Shown here: one piece after another, positions 9,537 through 18,221 of the stretch | How the letters are laid out: each line of letters begins with the position of its first letter | Numbering within the stretch: the first letter of the stretch is position 1 | Assembly (NCBI GenBank): GCA_003151275.1 | Contig: PLXC01000065.1 | Span: 3,188-67,187, forward strand | Reading direction: 5' to 3' | Length of the DNA: 64,000 bases | Source: Candidatus Melainabacteria bacterium | GTDB taxonomy: Bacteria; Cyanobacteriota; Vampirovibrionia; Obscuribacterales; Obscuribacteraceae | Position numbers and translations under genes: made by a program | Notes under the pieces: generated by a model | Databases searched by the model: none | What the model was told of the DNA's origin: nothing | The model's input: the letters and a program-made list of their open reading frames with translations, nothing else

Positions 9537-9877
9537 ACTTGGTGTCGTTACCTGAGCGTGTGGAATGGTTGACGTGTCGACCGTGATCCCTTCAGTAACC
9601 TATAGAGCCCGCTGAATAAGGCTTAGAACAATGATATGCCTGATTCCCAAAAACTCAAGTTGAATTAATCGCTCAACGCCGTCTTTAGTGGTGCTTTCAC
9701 CATGGAGAGACGCCGGAATTCCTTACTTAACGCTCTGGAATTATTACATCAGTATGAAGAACACGCAAGCATCTGCAACTGTGTGCAACGAAAACTTGGA
9801 TAAGTATTCGATCACTTATCCCAAGATTCACTGACCGTGCTCGCACTGAGACATATCAGCAGCGCTAATTGACGTGA
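9537..9877. other. Intergenic stretch with one imperfect hairpin
   Basis: No gene seen in 341 bases between two minus-strand genes. An inverted repeat at 9795-9825 pairs CTTGGATAAGT with ACTTATCCCAAG (one bulged base, short loop). It sits downstream of nothing on the plus strand and in front of the zinc-ribbon gene on the minus strand; no T-run follows on either strand, so it is a weak terminator or operator candidate only. Confidence 0.4.
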
Positions 9878-11431
9878 CTAGACCATGTTGGAAAGTTTGG
9901 CGGCTGCTTTGAAAAGGTTGATCGCCGCATGAGGATTGAATCTACCGTCTGTGAATACTTCTTTCAGGATAGCGTTGCTGATGATGGCGTTGTTTTTGAG
10001 CAGAAGTCTCTGCGCATACGGCATTGAGGCGTCGATGAAGTTGAACTGAGGATTGATTGAGAGAGCCACTCCTTCAAGAGTGAGCAAAGCCCTCATCACG
10101 TAGGTAAAGTCCGTCGGCAAGCGGAAAGGATAGCGGTAGCAAACTTCTGAGAAGTCGAAAAGCATTTTGCGGAAGCGTACCTTGTTCATGCCCTCGGCAA
10201 AACGAGTGTCGATTATTGGTGACAGGTCGTTAAACAATGCGTCTCGATCAACATCGCCGTTCAAGAAACCCATGCCGACAAAATCGTCTACCAGACTCCT
10301 GTAATCCCTTTGGATCACGTGCACGAGGGCATTTACGAGATGTTGTTTGAGCTCAGGCGTCAATCTGCCGACCATGCCAAAATCAAATATGCCGATCCGT
10401 CCGTCAGGCATCAAGCGCATGTTGCCTGGATGCGGATCAGCGTGAAAGAAACCGTCTTCGAGGAGCTGCCGCAGATAGAAGTCGGCGCCGATGCGGGTAA
10501 CTTCATCAGGCGTCATACCGAGTTCGCGAATGGCGTCTACGTCCGTGATTCGGGTGCCTGGTATATATTCGATGGTCAGGACACGCCTGCCTGTGAGCCG
10601 CCAGACGATACGGGGAATGCAGATGCGATCTAGGTTGCGGAAGTTATGGCGGAAACGATCCGCGTTTCTACCTTCCCTGATGTAATCAATCTCTTCGAAA
10701 ATCGTGCGGGCAAATTCATCCACAACTCCCGGCCAGTCTGTGTGCCGACACAAGTTTGGATAGTTCATTACTTCGTCGGCGACGGCGGCCAGTATTTGCA
10801 CGTCTGCCGCAATGATTAGAGGCAGACCCGGTCTTTGTACCTTCACGACGACATCCCGACCGTCTTTCAAAACCGCTCGATAGGCTTGCGACAAGCTTGC
10901 TGCCGCGATCGGCATGGAATCAAAGGAGGCATAAAGCTCTTCCGGCACTCCACCTAATTCCCGGGCAATCGTTTCTCGCGCCGTAGCAGTGGGAAAAGGG
11001 TCGACGTTTTCTTGCAGAACCGCCAGCTCGAGCATCGCCGGTAGCGGCATTAAGTCTGCCCGCGTCGAAAGTGTCTGTCCGATTTTTATAAAGGTAGGTC
11101 CAAGGTCATGCAGTTGTTTGCACAAACGACGTCCCAAGAGCCGCAACTCATCATATTGCGCGCTAGTCAGCGCCACTTCTTCCGAATCGCTCGCCGCTGA
11201 ATCTTTGGAGAGTCTGTCGAACTCTTGTGTGTGATGACGGGAAAAGCCGCGGACGGACCAAATAATCATCCAAACAATAGGAAAGACGCGCAGAGCAGCC
11301 TTGTAGCCCTGGATCCGCTGGATACGCCAAAACACGCGCCACCAGGAAACCACCAATCTACTGACTGTTACGTCGCTGAACGCTTCACTGATTGGATTGA
11401 ATCCAGCACTATCCATGTTTGATGTTGCCAA
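9878..11431 (-). CDS. ABC1/UbiB-family protein kinase-like ATPase
   Basis: Member of the UbiB/ABC1 (AarF, COQ8) atypical kinase family, linked to isoprenoid quinone metabolism and abundant in cyanobacteria and plastids. It has KxGQ-type motif FIKIGQTLSTRADLMP near residues 114-129. The ATP lysine block VVVKVQRPG is near residue 195, the catalytic loop FFHADPHPGNM near 315, and the metal-binding IFDFGMVGRL near 331. Residues after 450 form the usual helical tail; hydrophobic stretches near residues 40-60 may contact the membrane. Length (517) is within the family range. The neighbours give no further hint of substrate. Confidence 0.92.
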   Translation of the reverse strand: MATSNMDSAGFNPISEAFSDVTVSRLVVSWWRVFWRIQRIQGYKAALRVFPIVWMIIWSVRGFSRHHTQEFDRLSKDSAASDSEEVALTSAQYDELRLLGRRLCKQLHDLGPTFIKIGQTLSTRADLMPLPAMLELAVLQENVDPFPTATARETIARELGGVPEELYASFDSMPIAAASLSQAYRAVLKDGRDVVVKVQRPGLPLIIAADVQILAAVADEVMNYPNLCRHTDWPGVVDEFARTIFEEIDYIREGRNADRFRHNFRNLDRICIPRIVWRLTGRRVLTIEYIPGTRITDVDAIRELGMTPDEVTRIGADFYLRQLLEDGFFHADPHPGNMRLMPDGRIGIFDFGMVGRLTPELKQHLVNALVHVIQRDYRSLVDDFVGMGFLNGDVDRDALFNDLSPIIDTRFAEGMNKVRFRKMLFDFSEVCYRYPFRLPTDFTYVMRALLTLEGVALSINPQFNFIDASMPYAQRLLLKNNAIISNAILKEVFTDGRFNPHAAINLFKAAAKLSNMV

Positions 11432-11730
11432 CGCCTTCGCTTTCGAACCCGCTCTTGACCTCTAGTTTAAGCCTATCGCAATCGTTGTCAGAAGCGTGGA
11501 ACATAAATTTTAGTTTCTATTGCTGATCCTGCGCTATCGCTGTCGCTGTAACTCATACGAGCGGCTCGATCCCGAGTGAAAATGCTAATTGTTGGTCGGC
11601 TAAATTGACCGCAATTTTAAGTTACGCAGACAAAGCGGTGACTTCTGTTTACAAGCCTAACTCGAGCATGGCTTGCACAGTCCAGATTCTGTACACAGCC
11701 AAATTGTCCGGCGCTTAAAATCCGCCGAGC

Positions 11731-12456
11731 TTAACGCTGCTTCAAAGCTGCATTTTGCATAGCGATGATTTCTTTAATGCCTTTATCGGCAAGGGCCATC
11801 AGTTCGGGCACCTTGGTGTTATCGAAAGGTTTGGTTTCGGCTGTGATTTGAAGCTCAAGCACCTTGCCTGATTCGGTCAGGACAATGTTGCTGTCCATCT
11901 CGGCTTGGGAATCTTCATGGTAATTGGGATCTAAGAGGATCTGGTCTTTTACCTGGCAAATGCTCACCGCAGCCATATGCTCAAGCAACGGCAGATCGTC
12001 CCAGACACCGGATTTTCGCAACTTTAGTAAGGCATCATAAAGAGCGAGGAAGCCACCGCTTATCGCAGCCACTCTGGTGCCGCCATCAGCTTGGAGCACG
12101 TCGCAGTCGATCGTGATCGTCCGTTCTCCTAGCGCTCTGCGGTCCACAACCGCTCGCAGACATCGTCCGATCAATCTTTGGATTTCGCTTGTCCGACCTG
12201 ATGGTTGCCCACGCGTTACTTCGCGCGTTGAACGCACGAGGGTCGAGCCTGGCAAAAGTGAGTATTCAGCTGTGATCCAGCCTTCGCCCTTGCCAATTAA
12301 AAAAGCGGGAACGCGCTCTTCAATCTTTGCTGTAATGAATAATTTTGTGTCACCAAACTCGACTAGAACTGAGCCGTCGGCGTTTTTGGTGAAGTGTCTT
12401 GTGAACTTTATCGGTCTGAGTTGATCCCACTGCCGATTGTCTCGCCGCCGGAACAT
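11731..12456 (-). CDS. rph: Ribonuclease PH
   Basis: Phosphorolytic 3'-5' exoribonuclease that trims tRNA precursors. The 241-residue protein has the hallmark GEGWITAEYSLLPGST block near residues 57-72, the phosphate-binding RTSEIQRLIGRCLRAVVD near residues 88-105, TITIDCDVLQADGGTR near 113-128, and AAISGGF. Full length with no insert. It lies after a 299-base spacer from the UbiB gene and 77 bases downstream of the DUF2993-like gene. The spacer holds no gene or clear site. Confidence 0.96.
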   Translation of the reverse strand: MFRRRDNRQWDQLRPIKFTRHFTKNADGSVLVEFGDTKLFITAKIEERVPAFLIGKGEGWITAEYSLLPGSTLVRSTREVTRGQPSGRTSEIQRLIGRCLRAVVDRRALGERTITIDCDVLQADGGTRVAAISGGFLALYDALLKLRKSGVWDDLPLLEHMAAVSICQVKDQILLDPNYHEDSQAEMDSNIVLTESGKVLELQITAETKPFDNTKVPELMALADKGIKEIIAMQNAALKQR

Positions 12457-12533
12457 TCACACTCGCTTTCTACTAGAATCGATACCAGACTCAAATATAA
12501 CCGCCCAACATCCCTAAAGTATACGGTTGGGAA

Positions 12534-13589
12534 TTATTCGGCTGCTGCAATTTGTTGACCAAACCGCAGCCGACTGATCTTGGCGGTGCCCTTGAGACTG
12601 AACTGTTTGCCTGGCACGACCTTCAAATCGGTGAAGCTGAATTGAATATCATCAGACCTGCCTCCCCAACTTGCCAAGCCATTCATTTTTTTCACAAGCA
12701 TCTCAGACAATGAGGCTGAGATCTCGCTGCCGTTTGTGTTCAGATGCGTGTCACTGACTGCAATCCAACCATTTTCCAGTCCAAGTTTTGCGTTCAACTC
12801 CAGAGGCAATGGCATGCCCATTCCACCCATGCCAATGTTGGCTTGGCTGGTGATTGAGATCCTGTTTTGTTTGAGCAGGGATACAGCAGCACCGTTCAAG
12901 GTGATACCAAAGTTGGAGGCACTAGCTCCCAACAGACTAGCCAGCATGGCTACTTTTTTGTTGGCCGTTACGGATAACCGCTCGAGCGTCTGCGGTGAAC
13001 TCAAAAATGTGTTCAGGCTTTGTTGACTGACTACAGCAGAGACTTCAGCATCCACAGGCGTTTTGAACTGAAGGACTTTGTCGTTTTTCATCAATAATGG
13101 GTCGAAGGCCATGTCGCCTTGTGCGTTCAAATTTAGTTGGTCGAAAACAAACATTGGAAAGTGGCCACCGTTGACATTGATGCCCAGGGACTTGACCGTG
13201 CCACCTTTCATATCCAATTCCCCGGCCGTGACGTGCAACTTATCTATTGTTGAACCCTTCAGGCGCGCATCATCGATCTCTAGATTGACTCTACCGAAAG
13301 ACCCGTTGCTGATATCAAGAAATGAGAATGGTGGCGCTGGTGGCTGGGATGGTGCGACCGCCTGTGGTTGCACTAACGTCTCAGGTTGAGCAGGTTCAAC
13401 AGGTACGACTTGGTTTTGTTCAATGGAGCCAGGCACTATTGCCGCCGGCGTTTGAGCCAGCCCGTCTAAGTTGATTGAGATTGCGATTGCAAAAGAGAGG
13501 GATAACGCCAACCTGACTGTATTGCTGAGAATTCTCTGCTTAACATCGCCTTTTCGGGCTCGAGGTGTGCAGTCTTTGTTGCCAATCAT
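12534..13589 (-). CDS. Exported DUF2993 (LmeA-like) protein
   Basis: A 351-residue protein with a basic N-terminus, a hydrophobic export segment at about residues 25-42, and a Pro/Gln/Val-rich linker to residue 90. A beta-rich domain follows, matching the DUF2993/LmeA pattern: FLDISNGSFGRVNLEIDD, then VSQQSLNTFLSS (the family VTxxDLNxxL element), and a C-terminal barrel-like half ending in FSLKGTAKISRL. LmeA proteins are periplasmic phospholipid-binding proteins in actinobacteria; related proteins are common in cyanobacteria. The molecular role here is unknown. The assignment is by pattern, not by search. Confidence 0.6.
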   Translation of the reverse strand: MIGNKDCTPRARKGDVKQRILSNTVRLALSLSFAIAISINLDGLAQTPAAIVPGSIEQNQVVPVEPAQPETLVQPQAVAPSQPPAPPFSFLDISNGSFGRVNLEIDDARLKGSTIDKLHVTAGELDMKGGTVKSLGINVNGGHFPMFVFDQLNLNAQGDMAFDPLLMKNDKVLQFKTPVDAEVSAVVSQQSLNTFLSSPQTLERLSVTANKKVAMLASLLGASASNFGITLNGAAVSLLKQNRISITSQANIGMGGMGMPLPLELNAKLGLENGWIAVSDTHLNTNGSEISASLSEMLVKKMNGLASWGGRSDDIQFSFTDLKVVPGKQFSLKGTAKISRLRFGQQIAAAE

Positions 13590-13638
13590 TTATTAGTATC
13601 CTGAAGAATGATGTAAGTGCTTGGAATTATATGTGCAA

Positions 13639-13669
13639 AGCCACTCTCTGGACAATCCAAAGAGTGGCT
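13639..13669 (-). terminator. Hairpin downstream of the Thr-rich lipoprotein gene
   Basis: A perfect nine-base inverted repeat (AGCCACTCT and AGAGTGGCT) with a 13-base loop lies 42 bases after the lipoprotein stop when read on the minus strand. It is followed by only a short run, CTTTGC, so it is a weak Rho-independent terminator. Confidence 0.45.
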
Positions 13670-13710
13670 AGGAAACCCGATTTATTCAGATTACCAGTGA
13701 TATACAAAAA

Positions 13711-13935
13711 CTACGGGGTAGTTGTTGTGCTCGTGGTTGTTGCACCAGTTGTTGTGGTCGCAGGGGCACCAGTGGTGGTGGTAGTGGTGGTTGTTGTTGC
13801 AGTAGCGTCAGGCGTTGCTGTTGTTGTGCCTGTCGTTGTAGTCGTGCTATCGGAAGTACCGCCGCAAGCTGTTAAGGAAGCTACGAGTGCGAAGCTAGCC
13901 GCAGCAAGGGCGATGGTTTGAAATTTCGAAGTCAT
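13711..13935 (-). CDS. Small threonine-rich lipoprotein
   Basis: A 74-residue lipoprotein. The start is the ATG at 13933-13935, preceded by AAGGAGACG; a longer open frame upstream has no signal and is not needed. Residues 1-24 form a signal peptide (MTSKFQTIALAAASFALVAS) with lipobox LTAC, the acylated Cys being near residue 24. The rest is about 50 residues of low complexity, almost only Thr with Ala, Gly, Pro and Asp. Such tails may be O-glycosylated spacers on a membrane surface, but nothing in the sequence proves it. The opposite strand gives a Val-rich frame that is a shadow. Confidence 0.75.
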   Translation of the reverse strand: MTSKFQTIALAAASFALVASLTACGGTSDSTTTTTGTTTATPDATATTTTTTTTTGAPATTTTGATTTSTTTTP

Positions 13936-14265
13936 AAAGTCTGATCGTCTCCTTCTTTGCCTAATGAGATTGTTCTGTGTAATCGAAAGGCAAACTAGTA
14001 ACTTTTTGCCAACCTGGAACGGCCGCAATTATACAAGTAAATGCACGCGAGTCAAACTACTTGGAATGTTCGACTGAAGCTAGGTTAAGGCTGTGTGTAG
14101 GATTCATGCGCCCGAAGGATATCGACAAGATTGCTTACAAATACACTTAAGCGGCTCTAACCCAGGCTCTCGAGCTCTGGATCAGTTCAAAACGGCGGTT
14201 GCAAAGCGAAGACGGGGCGCCCGTTTGCCAAACTGGCGCTGCTCAATTGACGTGTTCCCGCCGAA

Positions 14266-15837
14266 TTATCTTTTGAAAAGGGAAATTCCTGTCATTTGTC
14301 GCGGCGTTTCCATTCCCATGAGGGTGAGGATCGTCGGGGCAACATCAGCGAGACCACCATCTTTCAATTTGGTGCCGCTTTTCAAGCCGAGATTGTCATT
14401 GGTTTGAAAGTCTGCCACCACAAGTGGTACCGGGTTGGTGGTATGGGCGGTATGGGGCTCACCGGTTCTCAGATCGATCATTTGTTCGCAGTTGCCATGA
14501 TCCGCTGTCACTACAAGTGAACCTTGGGCCTCGCTGACCGCTTGCAGCAATTTGCCAAAGGCTTCATCCACTGATTCCACCGCAGTCACCGCAGCGTCCA
14601 GCATGCCTGTGTGTCCAACCATGTCCGGATTGGCAAAATTCAAAACTATAAAAGGATACTTTCCTGATTTAATGGATTGGCAGGCGATCTCGCAAACCTG
14701 CGGCGTTCGCATTTGCGGCTGCAGGTCATAAGTGGCAATCTTCAAGGAAGGGACTAATTGTCTTTCCTCAAGAGCACACGGCTCCTCTTTGCCACCGTTG
14801 AGAAAATAAGTGACATGAGCATATTTTTCAGTTTCAGCCGTGTGGAATTGCGCCATATGGTGGCACGAAATCCATTCTGGCAATGAATTGTCGATATCTT
14901 GCGCTGGCAGTTCAGACGGATTGAAGGCCACAGGCAAGTGCAGAGAAGAGTCGTACTCAGTCATGCAGCCGTAATAAATTGACGGTGAGATTGGGCGCTC
15001 AAACGCTTCGAACGTTTCCTGGGTGAGGGCGCGGCTAATTTGCCTGACCCGATCAGGACGGAAGTTGAAACAAATTACTGCGTCGCCATCTTGGATCGAG
15101 CGCGGCGTCACCATACGGGGCAAAACGAATTCATCACCGATGTCGTTTGCATAAGATTCTTCTACAGCCGCAGTGGCTGTCTTTGCAGGCAGCGCGTCGC
15201 CCAAGACAAGAGCACGCCAGTATTTCTCGACGCGCTCCCAACGATTATCCCTATCCATCGCATAGTAGCGCCCGCAGACTACGCCAATCTTGCCTATGCC
15301 TACCAATTTTTCTTGCAACTCTCTCATGAAGCGCAGCGCCGACCTTGGCGGCGTATCGCGACCATCTAAGATTGGATGAACAATAAGTTCGTTCACTCCA
15401 TAACGTTTAGCTAATTCAATCAATGCATCTAAATGATCCGGGCTGGAATGCACGCAACCGTCGCTGACCAAGCCGATGATATGCAAGGCTTTGCCTGGTT
15501 GCTTGGCGGTTTCGGCTGCCTGCGCCAAGACTGGATTTCTAAAAAAAGTGCCATCGAGAATTGTGTTGCTGATCAAAGTCAGCTTTTGAATGACGATGCG
15601 TCCTGCACCAATCGTCAAATGTCCGACTTCTGAATTGCCCATCAGTCCTGGCGGCAAACCCACGTAGACGCCGGATGCCTGCAGGAGGCTGTTGGGGAAT
15701 TTCTCCAACATATTATTGTAGTGCGGTGTCTTGGCCGCCCTGATTGAGTTTCCCCGCTTCTCTTCGGTAAAACCCCAGCCGTCTAAAATCAGCAAAGTAA
15801 GAGGTGCCAAATTGAGTCTCCTAATCGAGGCGGACAT
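14266..15837 (-). CDS. gpmI: 2,3-bisphosphoglycerate-independent phosphoglycerate mutase
   Basis: Manganese-dependent mutase interconverting 3- and 2-phosphoglycerate in glycolysis. The metal-site Asp lies in LLILDGWGF near residues 15-23. The phosphorylated serine is in GLMGNSEVGHL (Ser near residue 69). HSSPDHLDAL, ILDGRDTPPRS and the C-terminal VVTADHGNCEQM and HTTNPVPLV complete the alkaline-phosphatase-like site. 523 residues is the normal length. It is divergent from the sensor kinase gene at 15975 over a 137-base shared upstream region, and the 237 bases downstream towards the lipoprotein gene are empty. Confidence 0.97.
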   Translation of the reverse strand: MSASIRRLNLAPLTLLILDGWGFTEEKRGNSIRAAKTPHYNNMLEKFPNSLLQASGVYVGLPPGLMGNSEVGHLTIGAGRIVIQKLTLISNTILDGTFFRNPVLAQAAETAKQPGKALHIIGLVSDGCVHSSPDHLDALIELAKRYGVNELIVHPILDGRDTPPRSALRFMRELQEKLVGIGKIGVVCGRYYAMDRDNRWERVEKYWRALVLGDALPAKTATAAVEESYANDIGDEFVLPRMVTPRSIQDGDAVICFNFRPDRVRQISRALTQETFEAFERPISPSIYYGCMTEYDSSLHLPVAFNPSELPAQDIDNSLPEWISCHHMAQFHTAETEKYAHVTYFLNGGKEEPCALEERQLVPSLKIATYDLQPQMRTPQVCEIACQSIKSGKYPFIVLNFANPDMVGHTGMLDAAVTAVESVDEAFGKLLQAVSEAQGSLVVTADHGNCEQMIDLRTGEPHTAHTTNPVPLVVADFQTNDNLGLKSGTKLKDGGLADVAPTILTLMGMETPRQMTGISLFKR

Positions 15838-15974
15838 TTGATTGCTGGGATTGTATCCTGCCCAATCTCTTTATATCCTTGCCGTCAAGAAGCATTGCCG
15901 GCAAACTAAGTGCTCAAGGCTTTTATCAGCGACATCAGGTACTATTAGCACGCTAGGTCAGTCTTGGACTGGAT

Positions 15975-16793
15975 ATGCGTAATAAGCCGCCCAACGAAGC
16001 TTCCAAAAAATCTAAACGTCTCGAAACACCTGCTGTAGAGCAGTCTACGCAAGCACGGGTGGATTCGCCCGCGGCATCTGCTGGAGAAGCCCCGCCTGCG
16101 GCCAAGCTCGAACCAGTTCGAGATGCAGATTGGATCGCCGAAGCTTCACATGAGTTGCGCTTGCCAATTGCCAATTTGAAGTTGTTGATTGAAACGCTTT
16201 TGGATGGCGGAGCGCTGGAAGATGAAGCAACTGCTCGGCGGATGTTGTCTCGAGCAAAAACTGAAATAGATAGACTGCAGAGTTTGGTCGTCAATCTTTT
16301 ATCTGTTGAGCAAACAGCGTCGCGACGGGAGGTTGTAAAAGTTTGGGTGCCTCTTGAGGCGCGGGCGACCTATGCTATCGAGAGTACCAAAAAGCAAGCG
16401 GCGGAGAAAAAGATACGCGTTGATACGCAGATCGAGGGTGGTTTCTATATCTACGCCAACCCCGAGCAATTGGATCAGGTCATTTTGAACCTGGTTGAAA
16501 ATGCCATAAAATTCACACCAGAGGGTGGACTTGTGACGATTAAATCGGGTGCCGCGCCTGGAATGTTCTCAGTCGAGGACACTGGCATCGGCATGGCCAC
16601 TCTAGAGATCCCCAAGATATTTCAACGCTTCTATCGCATCGACCGAGCTGCATCGCGAGGAAGCACCGGCCTTGGATTATCGATTGTAAAACATATTGCC
16701 GATCTGCACGGTGCTAAGATAAATGTGATTTCCGAAGAAGGGCACGGCTCTGTCTTTCAGTTAGAATTTCCGGCGCCGCGAAGCGTTGGTTGA
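15975..16793 (+). CDS. PhoR-like soluble sensor histidine kinase
   Basis: Histidine kinase of 272 residues. After a 50-residue Pro/Ala-rich N-terminus comes the H-box AEASHELRLPIANLK (His near residue 59), then the N-box LVENAIKF, G1 VEDTGIGM, F-box FQRFYR and G2 STGLGLSIVKH. There is no membrane segment, PAS or other sensor domain, unlike full-length PhoR, so it must sense through a partner or the cytosol. It begins an evident operon: the response regulator follows after 21 bases, then phoU, which argues for phosphate signalling. Confidence 0.88.
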   Translation: MRNKPPNEASKKSKRLETPAVEQSTQARVDSPAASAGEAPPAAKLEPVRDADWIAEASHELRLPIANLKLLIETLLDGGALEDEATARRMLSRAKTEIDRLQSLVVNLLSVEQTASRREVVKVWVPLEARATYAIESTKKQAAEKKIRVDTQIEGGFYIYANPEQLDQVILNLVENAIKFTPEGGLVTIKSGAAPGMFSVEDTGIGMATLEIPKIFQRFYRIDRAASRGSTGLGLSIVKHIADLHGAKINVISEEGHGSVFQLEFPAPRSVG

Positions 16794-16814
16794 AGAATCA
16801 TCGAGAGTAAGCGA

Positions 16815-17528
16815 ATGACCACCACTGCGCAAAAAGTAATGCTTGTCGACGACGATGAAACAATCATCGACACTCTCGAATTCAATTTAAAACGACATGG
16901 ATTCGCTGTCACTTCCTTCAATAGCGGTGCAGTCGCCCTGGCGAAATTCGATGAAACGGCACCGTCACTTGTTATTTTGGACTGGATGTTGCCAGACATG
17001 ATCGGTCCAGAGATCTGCAAATTGATTCGTTCGCGATCATCAGATGTTCCGATTCTCATGCTCACAGGCAGATCCAGCCCCGCGGATGTAGCGACTGGCC
17101 TGAGTGCCGGTGCTGATGATTACCTCTCCAAACCGTTCAGCGCAATTGAGCTTCTGGCTCGCGTGCAAGCGCTTCTTCGCCGAGCTGGTAAGCCGAGTAC
17201 TAAGAACGCTCGCATTCAACTTGGTGACCTTGTCTTGGATAACGATGCCAAAATGGTTCTCTGGCACGGCGCTCAAGTCGACTTGTCTCCAAAGGAATTT
17301 AGTTTATTGAGAGCATTGATGCAAAATGCCAACAAAACTCTGTCCACGGAAACCTTGCTCAATCAAGTTTGGGGTGCGGATTTTGCCGGTGACGTTAAAA
17401 CAGTAGCTGTGCACATTCGTTGGTTAAGGCAAAAGCTGGAAGCCGATCCGAAAAATCCGCAATTGCTGGAAACCGTTCATAGATCTGGATATAGGTTGAA
17501 TCCTCCAGGCGAAAATCAAACCAAGTAA
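16815..17528 (+). CDS. PhoB-like OmpR-family response regulator
   Basis: DNA-binding response regulator of 237 residues. The receiver domain has the acidic cluster VDDDE near residues 11-15, the phospho-accepting Asp56 in LVILDWMLP, the Thr in MLTGRS, and the Lys in GADDYLSKPF. The C-terminal half is a winged helix of the OmpR type (LSPKEFSLLRALM, VWGADF, VAVHIRWLRQKL). It lies between a PhoR-like kinase and phoU and is probably their output. No pst transporter genes are in the window, so the regulon cannot be seen. Confidence 0.92.
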   Translation: MTTTAQKVMLVDDDETIIDTLEFNLKRHGFAVTSFNSGAVALAKFDETAPSLVILDWMLPDMIGPEICKLIRSRSSDVPILMLTGRSSPADVATGLSAGADDYLSKPFSAIELLARVQALLRRAGKPSTKNARIQLGDLVLDNDAKMVLWHGAQVDLSPKEFSLLRALMQNANKTLSTETLLNQVWGADFAGDVKTVAVHIRWLRQKLEADPKNPQLLETVHRSGYRLNPPGENQTK

Positions 17529-17551
17529 AATATTAAGATAGGAGAGGTGAT

Positions 17552-18211
17552 GTGAAAGCTGAAGCGATTATGCTCTTCAAAGAAGATGTCCTGACTTTAG
17601 GTCAAATGGTGGATCGCACCGTGGAAGAGATGCTTCGCATGCTCAAAATGGATCCGTCTGCTGATCTTGTCTTTATCGAGCAGCAGGAGATTTCCATCAA
17701 TCGCACTTTCACCGAGATTGAAGAGAAATGTCTGGATCTCTTGCTTGAAAAAGAGATGCTGGAAAAGAAAGACATTCGCACATTATTCGTCAGTGCCACG
17801 ATCGCCTCGAAATTCGAACGAATGGCTGACCATGCTAATCGTGTTGCGAGGATTGGCTCTTGGGCTCGTGAAGACAAGCTTGAAGTGCCTTCTGAATTGA
17901 CGGAAATGGCCGGCGTGGTGCACAAAATGGTGCAAGAAGTTTTGCTTTGCTACATTACTGACTCTCCGCAAAAGGCACAGGAAATTCTCAAACGTGACAG
18001 CGAAGTTGATTACCTTGATGATGTGCTTTCGAAAAAACTTTTGTCTGACCTGGGCTCTCAAGATTCAGCACGGGCCCAGATGCGAGCCCAATTTCTTTTC
18101 GGTGGGCGTTTTCTTGAACGCATGGGAGACTTGTGCGGTTCGATTGCCAAACGCAGTTACTTCATCGCTACAGGCGAGCGATTAAAACCGGAACCAACCG
18201 GTATCGCATAG
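17552..18211 (+). CDS. phoU: PhoU-family phosphate signalling regulator
   Basis: A 219-residue all-helical PhoU protein, which links the Pst transporter to PhoR and restrains the Pho response. Both metal-binding repeats are visible: SKFERMADHANRVARIG near residues 87-103 and RFLERMGDLCGSIAKR near 188-203. It starts at GTG 17552 after AGGAGAGG, the ATG just upstream being closed at once by TGA. It follows the response regulator by 23 bases and precedes holA by 10 bases, so the whole group is likely cotranscribed. Confidence 0.92.
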   Translation: MKAEAIMLFKEDVLTLGQMVDRTVEEMLRMLKMDPSADLVFIEQQEISINRTFTEIEEKCLDLLLEKEMLEKKDIRTLFVSATIASKFERMADHANRVARIGSWAREDKLEVPSELTEMAGVVHKMVQEVLLCYITDSPQKAQEILKRDSEVDYLDDVLSKKLLSDLGSQDSARAQMRAQFLFGGRFLERMGDLCGSIAKRSYFIATGERLKPEPTGIA

Positions 18212-18221
18212 AGGTGTTGAG

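Noticed and set aside
13565..13921. Val-rich plus-strand frame opposite the Thr-rich lipoprotein
   Set aside because: Complement of Thr codons (ACN) gives Val codons (GTN); a shadow of the lipoprotein gene.
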